A stretch of DNA of 64,000 bases from Bimastos eiseni (lineage: Eukaryota; Annelida; Clitellata; Crassiclitellata; Lumbricidae). Below are positions 22,824 to 36,769 of the stretch, in pieces. The DNA lies in NCBI GenBank assembly GCA_959347315.1, contig OY365815.1:372001-436000 (forward strand). The letters run 5' to 3'. The notes beneath the pieces are model-generated. The model had not been told where the DNA came from, searched no databases, and was given only the letters and a program-made list of their open reading frames with translations. Each line of letters starts with the position of its first letter. Position 1 is the stretch's first letter. The translations under genes and the position numbers were made by a program.

Positions 22824-22986
22824 CCACCACCACCACCACCCCAACCATTACCGCCATGATCACATCCACCAGCACCATTATCATATGCTTCATCAGACCT
22901 CACCCGCCATCTGTGATTCTCCCTTCAACGAACTGTGCCCGTCCTCAACAATCACCTCGTGATTTGACACCTAACCCTGACCCTAG
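22666..22986 (+). repeat. U12 head: type with GCTGCTTTG, (ATC)10, short C block
   Basis: The start reads CTTCTATGGG and TTACGCTGCTTTG, a variant shared with U14, U16, U18 and U20. The tract ends in an enlarged ACC run. The C-rich block is shortened (CCTAACCCTGACCCTAGGCTC), so no canonical G4. Confidence 0.75.
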
Positions 22987-24387
22987 GCTCTGGCCAACAA
23001 ACATCCATCATACATTATGGACGCCTATGACTTCATAAACAGAATCAGAGACACTACAATAAAACCAAACTATATCTTAGTCACAGGTGATGTCACAGCA
23101 TTATATACAGGTATGAACATAAATAGAACCATCACTACTGTAAAAGAATTCTTCCGTAAAAATCCAAAAACTAACAGACCAGACGCTGAACTCTTTGAAC
23201 TCCTCGAAATAGCAATGAAAACTGATGACTTCTCCTTCTGCAACAAACTCTTCCCACAAATGTTTGGGACAGCCATGAGGGAAGAACCTTTGCACGTAAC
23301 TTAGCAAACATGTACCTGGTAGAATTTGACCAAAAAGCAATGGAGGCCTTCCGCATTCACCCACTTGACTTCTTCCGGTTTCTTGACGATATCTCCTTCA
23401 TATGGCCCGGTACTGTCGAGGAGCTAAAACAATATGAGGCATTTCTAAATTCTTTTATCCCTGACATTTCAGTAACCTTAACATACAATGACACTGAAAT
23501 TAACTTCCTTGACACAACGATTTCTAGATACACAGACCAGGACAGGACTACACTGCAGACGAGAGTTTATTTTAAACAGACAGACACGCACCAATTACTG
23601 CACAGCTCATCATTCCATCCCAAACACACACATTCACTCGCATTCTGAAATCCCAAATTTTAAGATTTAAGAGATTATCTTCATTTTATTTAGAACGGAC
23701 TTCGATTGCTCATGTAAGACACTATTTGACAGTCCGTTACACAGAGGATATATAGCAAACGACTACTAAGGAAAACTAAGACTAACACATGGACCAGACG
23801 TGAAAAGAGTCCTAAAACTAAGAACACCGATAACAATCTCCTCCCTCCCAGTAGTCATTCCGTACAACCCACTATCTATGCGCATATTTTATGAATGGAA
23901 GAAAATCCTCATGCAAGATAATAATACACTGCAGCATTACCGCATAATACCAGCCCACTCTAGAAATAGGAACCAAAAAGAATTACTAGCTCAACGTAAA
24001 AATAAGCCTATAAAACCCACGCAATATACTAACAAAGGTTCAAACAAATGTAACACACAATCATGCCCATACATAACAGTCTCCAAAACATACTCAACCA
24101 CATACACACGCCGCAAGTACACCATAATCAAGCGACTAGGCTGCCAAGGCACTAACACAATCTACCTAATAACTTGTAGCGCCTGCAACGAACAATACAT
24201 AGACCACACACAAGGCAAAGTAGTAGAAGGCCTATTAGAGCACATCCACAATATAACGAATCAGCATAATAACCCACTAGCAAACCACTTCAACTCAAAC
24301 AACCACTCACTAGAAAATGTTACAGTTATGCCAACAGTCACTGTTGCTGCATTAGAAATGGCTCTTTTCAGGCCAACAGTAATATAA
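22987..24387 (+). pseudogene. U12: PLE RT-EN remnant with a deletion in the Cys cluster
   Basis: An AAG to ATG change (23017) gives segment 1 an upstream Met (MDAYDF), and motif A reads GDVTALYTGMN. It ends at TAG 23302-23304. Segment 2 (23310-23648) leaves frame after HPKH because of an extra CA (ACACACACATTC). The nuclease 23800-24387 has 195 codons: four residues are missing in the Cys cluster (CNTQSCPY), removing one Cys. RT part pairs with U16. Confidence 0.85.
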
Positions 24388-24699
24388 TAGGTAGGCCATC
24401 TGTAAGTTATTACGCTTATTTGTTATATTGTGGATGTGTTCTAATAGGCCTTCTATTCGTCCTCATCAAACTCAGCAGCATCGGCACTGCATCGTCGTCA
24501 TCATCCTCCTCACCATCATCATCATCATCATCATCATCACCACCACCCCAACCATTACCGCCATGATCACATCCACCAGCACCATTATCATAAGCATCAT
24601 CAGACCTCACCCGCCATCTGTGATTCTCCCATCAACGAACTGTGCCCGTCCTCAACAATTACCTCGTGATTCGACACCTAACCCTGACCCTGACCCTAG
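24388..24699 (+). repeat. U13 head: (ATC)8 and G4 block
   Basis: U1-type start (GCCATCTGTAAGTTATTACG) with eight pure repeats. The four-run C block is intact at 24682-24703. Confidence 0.75.
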
Positions 24700-26110
24700 G
24701 CCCTGGCCAACAAACATCGATCATACATTAAGGACGCCTATGACTTCATAAACAGAATCAGAGACACTACAATAAAACCACACTATTTCTTAGTCACAGG
24801 TGATGTCACAGCATTATATACAGATATGAACGTAGATAGAACCATCACTACTGTAAAAGAATTCTTCCGTAAAAATCCAAAAACTAACAGACCAGACGCT
24901 GAACTCTTAGAACTCCTCGAAATAGCAATGAAAACTGATGACTTCTCCTTCTGCAACAAACTCTTCCCACAAATGTTTGGGACAGCTATGGAGGAAGAAC
25001 CTTTGCACGTAACTTAGCAAACATGTACCTGGTAGAATTTGACCAAAAAGCAATGGAGGCCTTCCACATTCACCCACTTGACTTCTTCCGGTTTCTTGAC
25101 GATATCTCCTTCATATGGCCCGGAACTGTCGAGGAGCTAAAACAATATGAGGCATTTCTAAATTCTTTAATCCTTGACATTACAGTAACCTTAGCATACA
25201 ATGACACTGAAATTAACTTCCTTGACACAACGATTTCTAGATACACAGACCAGGACAGGACTACGCTGCAGACGAGAGTTTATTTTAAACAGACAGACAC
25301 GCACCAATTACTGCACAGCTCATCATTCCATCCCAAACACACATTCACTGGCATTCTGAAATCCAAAATTTTAAGATTTAAGAGATTATCTTCATTTTAA
25401 TTAGAACGGACTTCGATTACTCATGTAAGACACTATTTGACAGTCCGTTACACAGAGGATATATAGCAAACGACTACTACGGGAAACTAAGACTAACACA
25501 TGGACCAGACGTGAAAAGAGTCCTAAAACTAAGAACACCGATAACAATCTCCTCCCTCCCAGTAGTCATTCCGTACAACCCACTATCTATGCGCATATTT
25601 TATGAATGGAAGAAAATCCTCATGCAAGATAATAATACACTGCAGCATTACCGCATAATACCAGCCCACTCTAGAAATAGGAAACTAAAAGAATTACTAG
25701 CTCCACGTAAAAATAAGCCTATAAAACCCACGCAAAATACTAACATAGGTTCAAACAAATGTAACACACCTTCATGCACACAATCATGCCAATACGTATC
25801 AGTCTCCAAAACATACTCAAGCACATACACACGCCGCAAGTACACCATAATCAAGCGACTAGGCTGCCAAGGCACTAACACAATCTACCTAATAACTTGT
25901 AGCGCCTGCAACGAACAATACATAGACCACACACAAGGCAAAGTAGTAGAAGGCCTATTAGAGCACATCCACAATATAACGAATCAGCATAATAACCCAC
26001 TAGCAAACCACTTCAACTCAAACAACCACTCACTAGAAAATGTTACAGTTATGCCAACAGTCACTGTTGCTGCATTAGAAATGGCTCTTTTCAGGCCAAC
26101 AGTAATATAA
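24700..26110 (+). pseudogene. U13: PLE RT-EN remnant
   Basis: Segment 1 ends at TAG 25015-25017. Segment 2 (25023-25400) stops early at RLSSF, because TTCATTTTAATTAG places a TAA in frame. The TAC codon (not TAA) is kept at GACTACTACGGG. The nuclease 25511-26110 is full length, with SCQYVS in the Cys cluster and QYIDHTQGKVVEGLLEH. Confidence 0.85.
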
Positions 26111-26422
26111 TAGGTAGGCCTTCTATGGGTTATTACGCTGCTTTGTTATATTGTGGATGTGTTCTAATAGGCCTTCTATTCGTCCTCATCAAACTCAGCA
26201 GCATCGGCACTGCATCGTCGTCATCATCCTCCTCACCATCATCATCATCATCATCATCACCACCACCACCCCAACCATTACCGCCATGATCACATCCACC
26301 AGCACCATTATCATAAGCATCATCAGACCTCACCCGCCATCTGTGATTCTCCCATCAACGAACTGTGCCCGTCCTCAACAATCACCTCGTGATTCGACAC
26401 CTAACACTGACCCTGACCCTAG
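26111..26422 (+). repeat. U14 head: GCTGCTTTG type, (ATC)7, G4 block reduced
   Basis: Head type as in U12. The first C run is CAC (CCTAACACTGACCC), leaving three runs. Confidence 0.75.
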
Positions 26423-27833
26423 GCCCTGGCCAACAAACATCCATCATACATTAAGGACGCCTATGACCTCATAAACAGAATCAGAGACACTACAATAAAA
26501 CCACACTATATCTTAGTCACAGGTGATGTCACAGCATTATATACAGATATGAACGTAGATAGCACCATCACTTCTGTAAAAGAATTCTTCCGTAAAAATC
26601 CAAAAACTAACAGACCAGACGCTGAACTCTTAGAACTCCTCGAAATAGCAATGAAAACTGATGACTTCTCCTTCTGCAACAAACTCTTCCCACAAATGTT
26701 TGGGACAGCTATGGGGGAAGAACCTTTGCACGTAACTTAGCAAACATGTACCTGGTAGAATTTGACCAAAAAGCAATGGAGGCCTTCCACATTCACCCAC
26801 TTGACTTCTTCCGGTTTCTTGACGATATCTCCTTCATATGGCCCGGTACTGTCGAGGAGCTAAAACAATATGAGGCATTTCTAAATTCTTTTATCCCTGA
26901 CATTACAGTAACCTTAACATACAATGACACTGAAATTAACTTCCTTGACACAACGATTTCTAGATACACAGACCAGGACAGGACTACACTGCAGACGAGA
27001 GTTTATTTTAAACAGACAGACACGCACCAATTACTGCACAGCTCATCATTCCATCCCAAACACACATTCACTCGCATTCTGAAATCCAAAATTATAAGAT
27101 TTAAGAGATTATCTTCATTTTAATTAGAACGGACTTCGATTACTCATGTAAGACACTATTTGACAGTCCGTTACACAGAGGATATATAGCAAACGACTAC
27201 TAAGGGAAACTAAGACTAACACATGGACCAGACGTGAAAAGAGTCCTAAAACTAAGAACACCGATAACAATCTCCTCCCTCCCAGTAGTCATTCCGTACA
27301 ACCCACTATCTATGCGCATATTTTATGAATGGAAGAAAATCCTCATGCAAGATAATAATACACTGCAGCATTACCGCATAATACCAGCCCACTCTAGAAA
27401 TAGGAACCTAAAAGAATTACTAGCTCCACGTAAAAATAAGCCTATAAAACCCACGCAAAATACTAACATAGGTTCAAACAAATGTAACACACCTTCATGC
27501 ACACAATCATGCCCATACGTAACAGTCTCCAAAACATTCTCAAGCACATACACACGCCGCAAGTACACCATAATCAAGCGACTAGGCTGCCAAGGCACTA
27601 ACACAATCTACCTAATAACTTGTAGCGCCTGCAACGAACAATACATAGACCACACACAAGGCAAAGTAGTAGAACGCCTATTAGAACATATCCACAATAT
27701 AACGAATGAGCATAATAACCCACTAGCAAACCACTTCAACTCAAACAACCACTCACTAGAAAATGTTACAGTTATGCCAACAGTCACTGTTGCTGCATTA
27801 GAAATGGCTCTTTTCAGGCCAACAGTAATATAA
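26423..27833 (+). pseudogene. U14: PLE RT-EN remnant keeping Arg in the nuclease helix
   Basis: Segment 1 ends at TAG 26738-26740. Segment 2 (26746-27123) ends at RLSSF by the TTTTAA change. The nuclease 27234-27833 reads VERLLEH where most copies read VEGLLEH, so it has Arg at the position where GIY-YIG enzymes carry a conserved Arg. YID is still present. U16 shares this. Confidence 0.85.
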
Positions 27834-28148
27834 TAGATAGGCCTTCTATCGGTTATTACGCTTATTTGTGATATTGTGGATGTGTTCTAATAGGCCTTCT
27901 ATTCGTCCTCATCAAACTCAGCAGCATCGGCACTGCATCGTCGTCATCATCCTCCTCACCATCATCATCATCATCATCATCATCATCACCACCACCCCAA
28001 CCATTACCGCCATGATCACATCCACCAGCACCATTATCATAAGCATCATCAGACCTCACCCGCCATCTGTGATTCTCCCATCAACGAACTGTGCCCGTCC
28101 TCAACAATCACCTCGTGATTCGACACCTAACACTGACCCTGACCCTAG
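27834..28148 (+). repeat. U15 head: U4-type start, (ATC)9, G4 block reduced
   Basis: It starts ATAGGCCTTCTATCGG with TTTGTGATATTG. The first C run is CAC, leaving three runs. Confidence 0.75.
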
Positions 28149-29559
28149 GCCCTGGCCAACAAACATCGATCATACATTAAGGACGCCTATGACTTCATAA
28201 ACAGAATCAGAGACACTACAATAAAACCACACTATATCTTAGTCACAGGTGATGTCACAGCATTATATACAGATATGAACGTAGATAGCACCATCACTTC
28301 TGTAAAAGAATTCTTCCGTAAAAATCCAAAAACTAACAGACCAGACGCTGAACTCTTAGAACTCCTCGAAATAGCAATGAAAACTGATGACTTCTCCTTC
28401 TGCAACAAACTCTTCCCACAAATGTTTGGGACAGCTATGGGGGAAGAACCTTTGCACGTAACTTAGCAAACATGTACCTGGTAGAATTTGACCAAAAAGC
28501 AATGGAGGCCTTCCACATTCACCCACTTGACTTCTTCCGGTTTCTTGACGATATCTCCTTCATATGGCCCGGTACTGTCGAGGAGCTAAAACAATATGAG
28601 GCATTTCTAAATTCTTTTATCCCTGACATTACAGTAACCTTAACATACAATGACACTGAAATTAACTTCCTTGACACAACGATTTCTAGATACACAGACC
28701 AGGACAGGACTACACTGCAGACGAGAGTTTATTTTAAACAGACAGACACGCACCAATTACTGCACAGCTCATCATTCCATCCCAAACACACATTCACTCG
28801 CATTCTGAAATCCAAAATTATAAGATTTAAGAGATTATCTTCATTTTAATTAGAACGGACTTCGATTACTCATGTAAGACACTATTTGACAGTCCGTTAC
28901 ACAGAGGATATATAGCAAACGACTACTAAGGGAAACTAAGACTAACACATGGACCAGACGTGAAAAGAGTCCTAAAACTAAGAACACCGATAACAATCTC
29001 CTCCCTCCCAGTAGTCATTCCGTACAACCCACTATCTATGCGCATATTTTATGAATGGAAGAAAATCCTCATGCAAGATAATAATACACTGCAGCATTAC
29101 CGCATAATACCAGCCCACTCTAGAAATAGGAACCCAAAAGAATTACTAGCTCCATGTAAAAATAAGCCTATAAAACCCACGCAAAATACTAACATAGGTT
29201 CAAACAAATGTAACACACCTTCATGCACACAATCATGCCCATACATAACAGTCTCCAAAACATACTCAAGCACATACACACGCCGCAAGTACACCATAAT
29301 CAAGCGACTAGGCTGCCAAGGCACTAACACAATCTACCTAATAACTTGTAGCGCCTGCAACGAACAATACATAGACCACACACAAGGCAAAGTAGTAGAA
29401 GGCCTATTAGAGCACATCCACAATATAACGAATCAGCATAATAACCCACTAGCAAACCACTTCAACTCAAACAACCACTCACTAGAAAATGTTACAGTTA
29501 TGCCAACAGTCACTGTTGCTGCATTAGAAATGGCTCTTTTCAGGCCAACAGTAATATAA
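28149..29559 (+). pseudogene. U15: PLE RT-EN remnant
   Basis: Segment 1 ends at TAG 28464-28466. Segment 2 (28472-28849) is identical in protein to U14, with the same early stop. The nuclease 28960-29559 has VEGLLEH and LLAPCKNKP (Arg to Cys). The unit combines a U14-like RT with a different nuclease half. Confidence 0.85.
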
Positions 29560-29685
29560 TAGGTAGGCCTTCTATGGGTTATTACGCTGCTTTGTTATAT
29601 TGTGGATGTGTTCTAATAGGCCTTCTATTCGTCCTCATCAAACTCAGCAGCATCGGCACTGCATCGTCGTCATCATCATCCTCAC

Positions 29686-29717
<32 letters not shown>

Positions 29718-29880
29718 CCACCACCACCACCACCCCAACCATTACCGCCATGATCACATCCACCAGCACCATTATCATATGCTTCATCAGACCTCACCCG
29801 CCATCTGTGATTCTCCCTTCAACGAACTGTGCCCGTCCTCAACAATCACCTCGTGATTTGACACCTAACCCTGACCCTAG
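29560..29880 (+). repeat. U16 head: GCTGCTTTG type, (ATC)10, short C block
   Basis: It matches the U12 head base for base as far as I can see, at an offset of 6894 bp. Confidence 0.75.
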
Positions 29881-31293
29881 GCTCTGGCCAACAAACATCC
29901 ATCATACATTATGGACGCCTATGACTTCATAAACAGAATCAGAGACACTACAATAAAACCAAACTATATCTTAGTCACAGGTGATGTCACAGCATTATAT
30001 ACAGGTATGAACATAAATAGAACCATCACTACTGTAAAAGAATTCTTCCGTAAAAATCCAAAAACTAACAGACCAGACGCTGAACTCTTTGAACTCCTCG
30101 AAATAGCAATGAAAACTGATGACTTCTCCTTCTGCAACAAACTCTTCCCACAAATGTTTGGGACAGCCATGAGGGAAGAACCTTTGCACGTAACTTAGCA
30201 AACATGTACCTGGTAGAATTTGACCAAAAAGCAATGGAGGCCTTCCGCATTCACCCACTTGACTTCTTCCGGTTTCTTGACGATATCTCCTTCATATGGC
30301 CCGGAACTGTCGAGGAGCTAAAACAATATGAGGCATTTCTAAATTCTTTTATCCCTGACATTTCAGTAACCTTAACATACAATGACACTGAAATTAACTT
30401 CCTTGACACAACGATTTCTAGATACACAGACCAGGACAGGACTACACTGCAGACGAGAGTTTATTTTAAACAGACAGACACGCACCAATTACTGCACAGC
30501 TCATCATTCCATCCCAAACACACACATTCACTCGCATTCTGAAATCCCAAATTTTAAGATTTAAGAGATTATCTTCATTTTATTTAGAACGGACTTCGAT
30601 TGCTCATGTAAGACACTATTTGACAGTCCGTTACACAGAGGATATATAGCAAACGACTACTAAGGAAAACTAAGACTAACACATGGACCAGACGTGAAAA
30701 GAGTCCTAAAACTAAGAACACCGATAACAATCTCCTCCCTCCCAGTAGTCATTCCGTACAACCCACTATCTATGCGCATATTTTATGAATGGAAGAAAAT
30801 CCTCATGCAAGATAATAATACACTGCAGCATTACCGCATAATACCAGCCCACTCTAGAAATAGGAACCTAAAAGAATTACTAGCTCCACGTAAAAATAAG
30901 CCTATAAAACCCACGCAAAATACTAACATAGGTTCAAACAAATGTAACACACCTTCATGCACACAATCATGCCCATACGTAACAGTCTCCAAAACATTCT
31001 CAAGCACATACACACGCCGCAAGTACACCATAATCAAGCGACTAGGCTGCCAAGGCACTAACACAATCTACTTAATAACTTGTAGCGCCTGCAACGAACA
31101 ATACATAGACCACACACAAGGCAAAGTAGTAGAACGCCTATTAGAACACATCCACAATATAACGAATGAGCATAATAACCCACTAGCAAACCACTTCAAC
31201 TCAAACAACCACTCACTAGAAAATGTTACAGTTATGCCAACAGTCACTGTTGCTGCATTAGAAATGGCTCTTTTCAGGCCAACAGTAATATAA
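29881..31293 (+). pseudogene. U16: PLE RT-EN remnant, U12-like RT and U14-like nuclease
   Basis: Segment 1 (with MDAYDF) ends at TAG 30196-30198. Segment 2 (30204-30542) has the extra CA of U12. The nuclease 30694-31293 carries SKTFSS and VERLLEH as in U14. The switch between partners lies between the thumb and the linker, which suggests exchange or conversion. Confidence 0.85.
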
Positions 31294-31608
31294 TAGGTAG
31301 GCCATCTGTAAGTTATTACGCTTATTTGTTATATTGTGGATGTGTTCTAATAGGCCTTCTATTCGTCCTCATCAAACTCAGCAGCATCGGCACTGCATCG
31401 TCGTCATCATCCTCCTCACCATCATCATCATCATCATCATCATCATCACCACCACCCCAACCATTACCGCCATGATCACATCCACCAGCACCATTATCAT
31501 AAGCATCATCAGACCTCACCCGCCATCTGTGATTCTCCCATCAACGAACTGTGCCCGTCCTCAACAATCACCTCGTGATTCGACACCTAACACTGACCCT
31601 GACCCAAG
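31294..31608 (+). repeat. U17 head: (ATC)9, G4 block reduced
   Basis: U1-type start. The first C run is CAC and CCCTAGG is CCCAAGG, so the usual TAG before the RT frame is AAG. The frame is still closed by a TGA two codons further upstream. Confidence 0.75.
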
Positions 31609-33021
31609 GCCCTGGCCAACAAACATCCATCATACATTAAGGACGCCTATGACCTCATAAACAGAATCAGAGACACTACAATAAAACCACACTATATCTT
31701 AGTCACAGGTGATGTCACAGCATTATATACAGATATGAACGTAGATAGCACCATCACTTCTGTAAAAGAATTCTTCCGTAAAAATCCAAAAACTAACAGA
31801 CCAGACGCTGAACTCTTAGAACTCCTCGAAATAGCAATGAAAACTGATGACTTCTCCTTCTGCAACAAACTCTTCCCACAAATGTTTGGGACAGCTATGG
31901 GGGAAGAACCTTTGCACGTAACTTAGCAAACATGTACCTGGTAGAATTTGACCAAAAAGCAATGGAGGCCTTCCACATTCACCCACTTGACTTCTTCCGG
32001 TTTCTTGACGATATCTCCTTCATATGGCCCGGTACTGTCGAGGAGCTAAAACAATATGAGGCATTTCTAAATTCTTTAATCACTGACATTACAGTAACCT
32101 TAACATACAATGACACTGAAATATTAACTTCCTTGACACAACGACTTCTAGATACACAGTCCAGGACAGGACTACACTGCAGACGAGAGTTTATTTTAAA
32201 CAGACAGACACGCACCAATTACTGCACAGCTCATCATTCCATCCCAAACACACATTCACTCGCATTCTGAAATCCAAAATTATAAGATTTAAGAGATTAT
32301 CTTCATTTTAATTAGAACGGACTTCGATTACTCATGTAAGACACTATTTGACAGTCCGTTACACAGAGGATATATAGCAAACGACTACTAAGGGAAACTA
32401 AGACTAACACATGGACCAGACGTGAAAAGAGTCCTAAAACTAAGAACACCGATAACAATCTCCTCCCTCCCAGTAGTCATTCCGTACAACCCACTATCTA
32501 TGCGCATATTTTATGAATGGAAGAAAATCCTCATGCAAGATAATAATACACTGCAGCATTACCGCATAATACCAGCCCACTCTAGAAATAGGAACCGAAA
32601 AGAATTACTAGCTCCACGTAAAAATAAGCCTATAAAACCCACGCAAAATACTAACATAGGTTCAAACAAATGTAACACACCTTCATGCACACAATCATAC
32701 CCATACGTATCAGTCTCCAAAACATACTCAAGCACATACACACGCCGCAAGTACACCATAATCAAGCGACTAGGCTGCCAAGGCACTAACACAATCTACC
32801 TAATAACTTGTAGCGCCTGCAACAAACAATACATAGACCACACACAAGGCAAAGTAGTAGAAGGCCTATTAGAGCACATCCACAATATAACGAATCAGCA
32901 TAATAACCCACTAGCAAACCACTTCAACTCAAACAACCACTCACTAGAAAATGTTACAGTTATGCCAACAGTCACTGTTGCTGCATTAGAAATGGCTCTT
33001 TTCAGGCCAACAGTAATATAA
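31609..33021 (+). pseudogene. U17: PLE RT-EN remnant with AT insertion
   Basis: Segment 1 ends at TAG 31924-31926. Segment 2 (31932-32270) carries the AT insertion at NDTEI, and the TTTTAA change lies further on. The nuclease 32422-33021 has QSYPY (last Cys of the cluster lost) and CNKQYID. Confidence 0.85.
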
Positions 33022-33147
33022 TAGGTAGGCCTTCTATGGGTTATTACGCTGCTTTGTTATATTGTGGATGTGTTCTAATAGGCCTTCTATTCGTCCTCAT
33101 CAAACTCAGCAGCATCGGCACTGCATCGTCGTCATCATCATCCTCAC

Positions 33148-33179
<32 letters not shown>

Positions 33180-33342
33180 CCACCACCACCACCACCCCAA
33201 CCATTACCGCCATGATCACATCCACCAGCACCATTATCATATGCTTCATCATACCTCACCTGCCATCTGTGATTCTCCCTTCAACAAACTGTGCCCGTCC
33301 TCAACAATCACCTCGTGATTTGACACCTAACCCTGACCCTAG
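33022..33342 (+). repeat. U18 head: GCTGCTTTG type, (ATC)10, short C block
   Basis: Close to U12 and U16, with extra changes (CATCATACCTCACCTGCC, TTCAACAAACTG). No canonical G4. Confidence 0.75.
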
Positions 33343-34743
33343 GCTCTGGCCAACAAACATTCATCATACATTAAGGACGCCTATGACTTCATAAACAGAA
33401 TCAGAGACACTACAATAAAACCACACTATATCTTAGTCACAGGTGATGTCACAGCATTATATACAGGTATGAACATAAATAGAACCATCACTACTGTAAA
33501 AGAATTCTTCCGTAAAAATCCAAAAACTAACAGACCAGACGCTGAACTCTTTGAACTCCTCGAAATAGCAATGAAAACTGATGACTTCTCCTTCTGCAAC
33601 AAACTCTTCCCACAAATGTTTGGGACAGCCATGAGGGAAGAACCTTTGCACGTAACTTAGCAAACATGTACCTGGTAGAATTTGACCAAAAAGCAATGGA
33701 GGCCTTCCGCATTCACCCACTTGACTTCTTCCGGTTTCTTGACGATATCTCCGTCATATGGCCCGGTACTGTCGAGGAGCTAAAACAATATGAGGCATTT
33801 CTAAATTCTTTAATCCCTGACATTACAGTAACCTTAACATACAATGACACTGAAATTAACTTCCTTGACACAACGATTTCTAGATACACAGACCAGGACA
33901 GGACTACACTGCAGACGAGAGTTTATTTTAAACAGACAGACACGCACCAATTACTGCACAGCTCATCATTCCATCCCAAACACACATTCACTCGCATTCT
34001 GAAATCCCAAATTTTAAGATTTAAGAGATTATCTTCATTTAATTTAGAACGGACTTCGATTACTCATGTAAGACACTATTTGACAGTCCGTTACACAGAG
34101 GATATATAGCAACGACTACTAAGGAAAACTAAGACTAACACATGGACCAGACGTGAAAAGAGTCCTAAAACTAAGAACACCGATAACAATCTCCTCCCTC
34201 CCAGTAGTCATTCCGTACAACCCACTATCTATGCGCATATTTTATGAATGGAAGAAAATCCTCATGCAAGATAATAATACACTGCAGCATTACCGCATAA
34301 TACCAGCCCACTCTAGAAATTGGAACCTAAGAGCTCCACGTAAAAATAAGCCTATAAAACCCACGAAAAATACTAACATAGGTTCAAACAAATGTAACAC
34401 ACCTTCATGCACACAATCATACCCATACGTAACAGTCTCCAAAACATACTCAAGCACATACACACGCCGCAAGTACACCATAATCAAGCGACTAGGCTGC
34501 CAAGGCACTAACACAATCTACCTAATAACTTGTAGCGCCTGCAACGAACAATACATAGACCACACACATGGCAAAGTAGTAGAAGGCCTATTAGAACACA
34601 TCCACAATATAACGAATCAGCATAATAACCCACTAGCAAACCACTTCAACTCAAACAACCACTCACTAGAAAATGTTACAGTTATGCCAACAGTCACTGT
34701 TGCTGCATTAGAAATGGCTCTTTTCAGGCCAACAGTAATATAA
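33343..34743 (+). pseudogene. U18: PLE RT-EN remnant
   Basis: Segment 1 ends at TAG 33658-33660 (YTGMNINRT as in U12). Segment 2 (33666-34109) reads FLDDISVIWPG and keeps the thumb to the TATATAG. One A is missing just after (TAGCAACG). The nuclease 34153-34743 has 196 codons, with NWNLRAPRK, QSYPY and HTHGKVVEG. Confidence 0.85.
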
Positions 34744-34869
34744 TAGGTAGGCCATCTGTAAGTTATTACGCTTATTTGTTATATTGTGGATGTGTTCTAA
34801 TAGGCCTTCTATTCGTCCTCATCAAACTCAGCAGCATCGGCACTGCATCGTCGTCATCCTCATCCTCAC

Positions 34870-34901
<32 letters not shown>

Positions 34902-35061
34902 CCTCCACCCCAACCATTACCGCCATGATCACATCCACCAGCACCATTATCATATGCTTCATCAGACCTCACCTGCCATCTGTGATTCTCCCTTCAACGA
35001 ACTGTGCCCGTCCTCAACAATCACCTCGTGATTCGACACCTAACCCTGACCCAGACCCTAG
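34744..35061 (+). repeat. U19 head: (ATC)10 and G4 block
   Basis: U1-type start. It has CCTCATCCTCACC before the tract and ACCTCCACC after it. The C block (CCCTGACCCAGACCC, then TAGGCCC) keeps four runs at 35044-35065. Confidence 0.75.
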
Positions 35062-36463
35062 GCCCTGGCCAACAAACATCCATCATACATTAAGGACGCC
35101 TATGACTTCATAAGCAGAATCAGAGACACTACAACAAAACCACACTATATCTTAGTCACAGGTGATGTCATAGCATTATATACAGATATGAACGTACATA
35201 GAACCATCACTACTGTAAAAGAATTCTTCCGTAAAAATCCAGAAACTAACAGACCAGACGCTGAACTCTTAGAACTCCTCGAAATAGCAATGAAAACTGA
35301 TGACTTCTCCTTCTGCAACCAACTCTTCCCACAAATGTTTGGGACAGCTATGGGGGACGAACCTTTGCACGTAACTTAGCAAACATGTACCTGGTAGAAT
35401 TTGACCAAAAAGCAATGGAGGCCTTCCACATTCACCCACTTGACTTCTTCCGGTTTCTTGACGATATCTCCGTCATATGGCCCGGTACTGTCGAGGAGCT
35501 AAAACAATATGAGGCATTTCTAAATTCTTTTATCCCTGACATTACAGTAACCTTAACATACAATGACACTGAAATTAACTTCCTTGACACAACGATTTCT
35601 AGATACACAGACCAGGACAGGACTACACTGCAGACGAGAGTTTATTTTAAACAGACAGACACGCACCAATTACTGCACAGCTCATCATTCCATCCCAAAC
35701 ACACATTCACTCGCATTCTGAAATCCCAAATTTTAAGATTTAAGAGATTATCTTTATTTTAATTAGAACGGACTTCGATTACTCATGTAAGACACTATTT
35801 GACAGTCCGTTACACAGAGGATATATAGCAAACGACTACTACGGGAAACTAAGACTAACACATGGACCAGACGTGAAAAGAGTCTTAAAACTAAGAACAC
35901 CGATAACAATCTCCTCCCTCCCAGTAGTCATTCCGTACAACCCACTATCTATGCGCATATTTTATGAATGGAAGAAAATCCTCATGCAAGATAATAATAC
36001 ACTGCAGCATTACCGCATAATACCAGCCCACTCTAGAAATAGGAACCTAAGAGCTCCACGTAAAAATAAGCCTATAAAACCCACGCAAAATACTAACATA
36101 GGTTCATACAAATGTAACACACCTTCATGCACACAATCATGCCCATACATATCAGTCTCCAAAACATACTCAACCACATACACACGCCGCAAGTACACCA
36201 TAATCAAGCGACTAGGCTGCCAAGGCACTAACACAATCTACCTAATAACTTGTAGCGCCTGCAACGAACAATACATAGACCACACACAAGGCAAAGTAGT
36301 AGAAGGCCTATTAGAGCACATCCACAATATAACGAATGAGCATAATAACCCACTAGCAAACCACTTCAACTCAAACAACCACTCACTAGAAAATGATACA
36401 GTTATGCCAACAGTCACTGTTGCTGCATTAGAAATGGCTCTTTTCAGGCCAACAGTAATATAA
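35062..36463 (+). pseudogene. U19: PLE RT-EN remnant
   Basis: Motif A region reads GDVIALYT (Thr to Ile) and then MNVHRT. Segment 1 ends at TAG 35377-35379 with GDEPLHVT. Segment 2 (35385-35762) has FLDDISVIW and stops at RLSLF. TAC is kept at GACTACTACGGG. The nuclease 35873-36463 has 196 codons, with GSYKCNTPSC and NDTVMPT. Confidence 0.85.
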
Positions 36464-36769
36464 TAGGTAGGCCTTCTATGGGTTATTACGCTGCTTTGTT
36501 ATATTGTGGATGTGTTCTAATAGGCCTTCTATTCGTCCTCATCAAACTCAGCAGCATCGGCACTGCATCGTCGTCATCATCATCCTCACCATCATCATCA
36601 TCATCATCACCACCACCCCAACCATTACCGCCATGATCACATCCACCAGCACCATTATCATAAGCATCATCAGACCTCACCCGCCATCTGTGATTCTCCC
36701 ATCAACGAACTGTGCCCGTCCTCAACAATCACCTCGTGATTCGACACCTAACCCTGACCCTGACCCTAG
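36464..36769 (+). repeat. U20 head: GCTGCTTTG type, (ATC)6, G4 block
   Basis: Among the shortest tracts in a full head. The four-run C block is intact at 36752-36773. Confidence 0.75.
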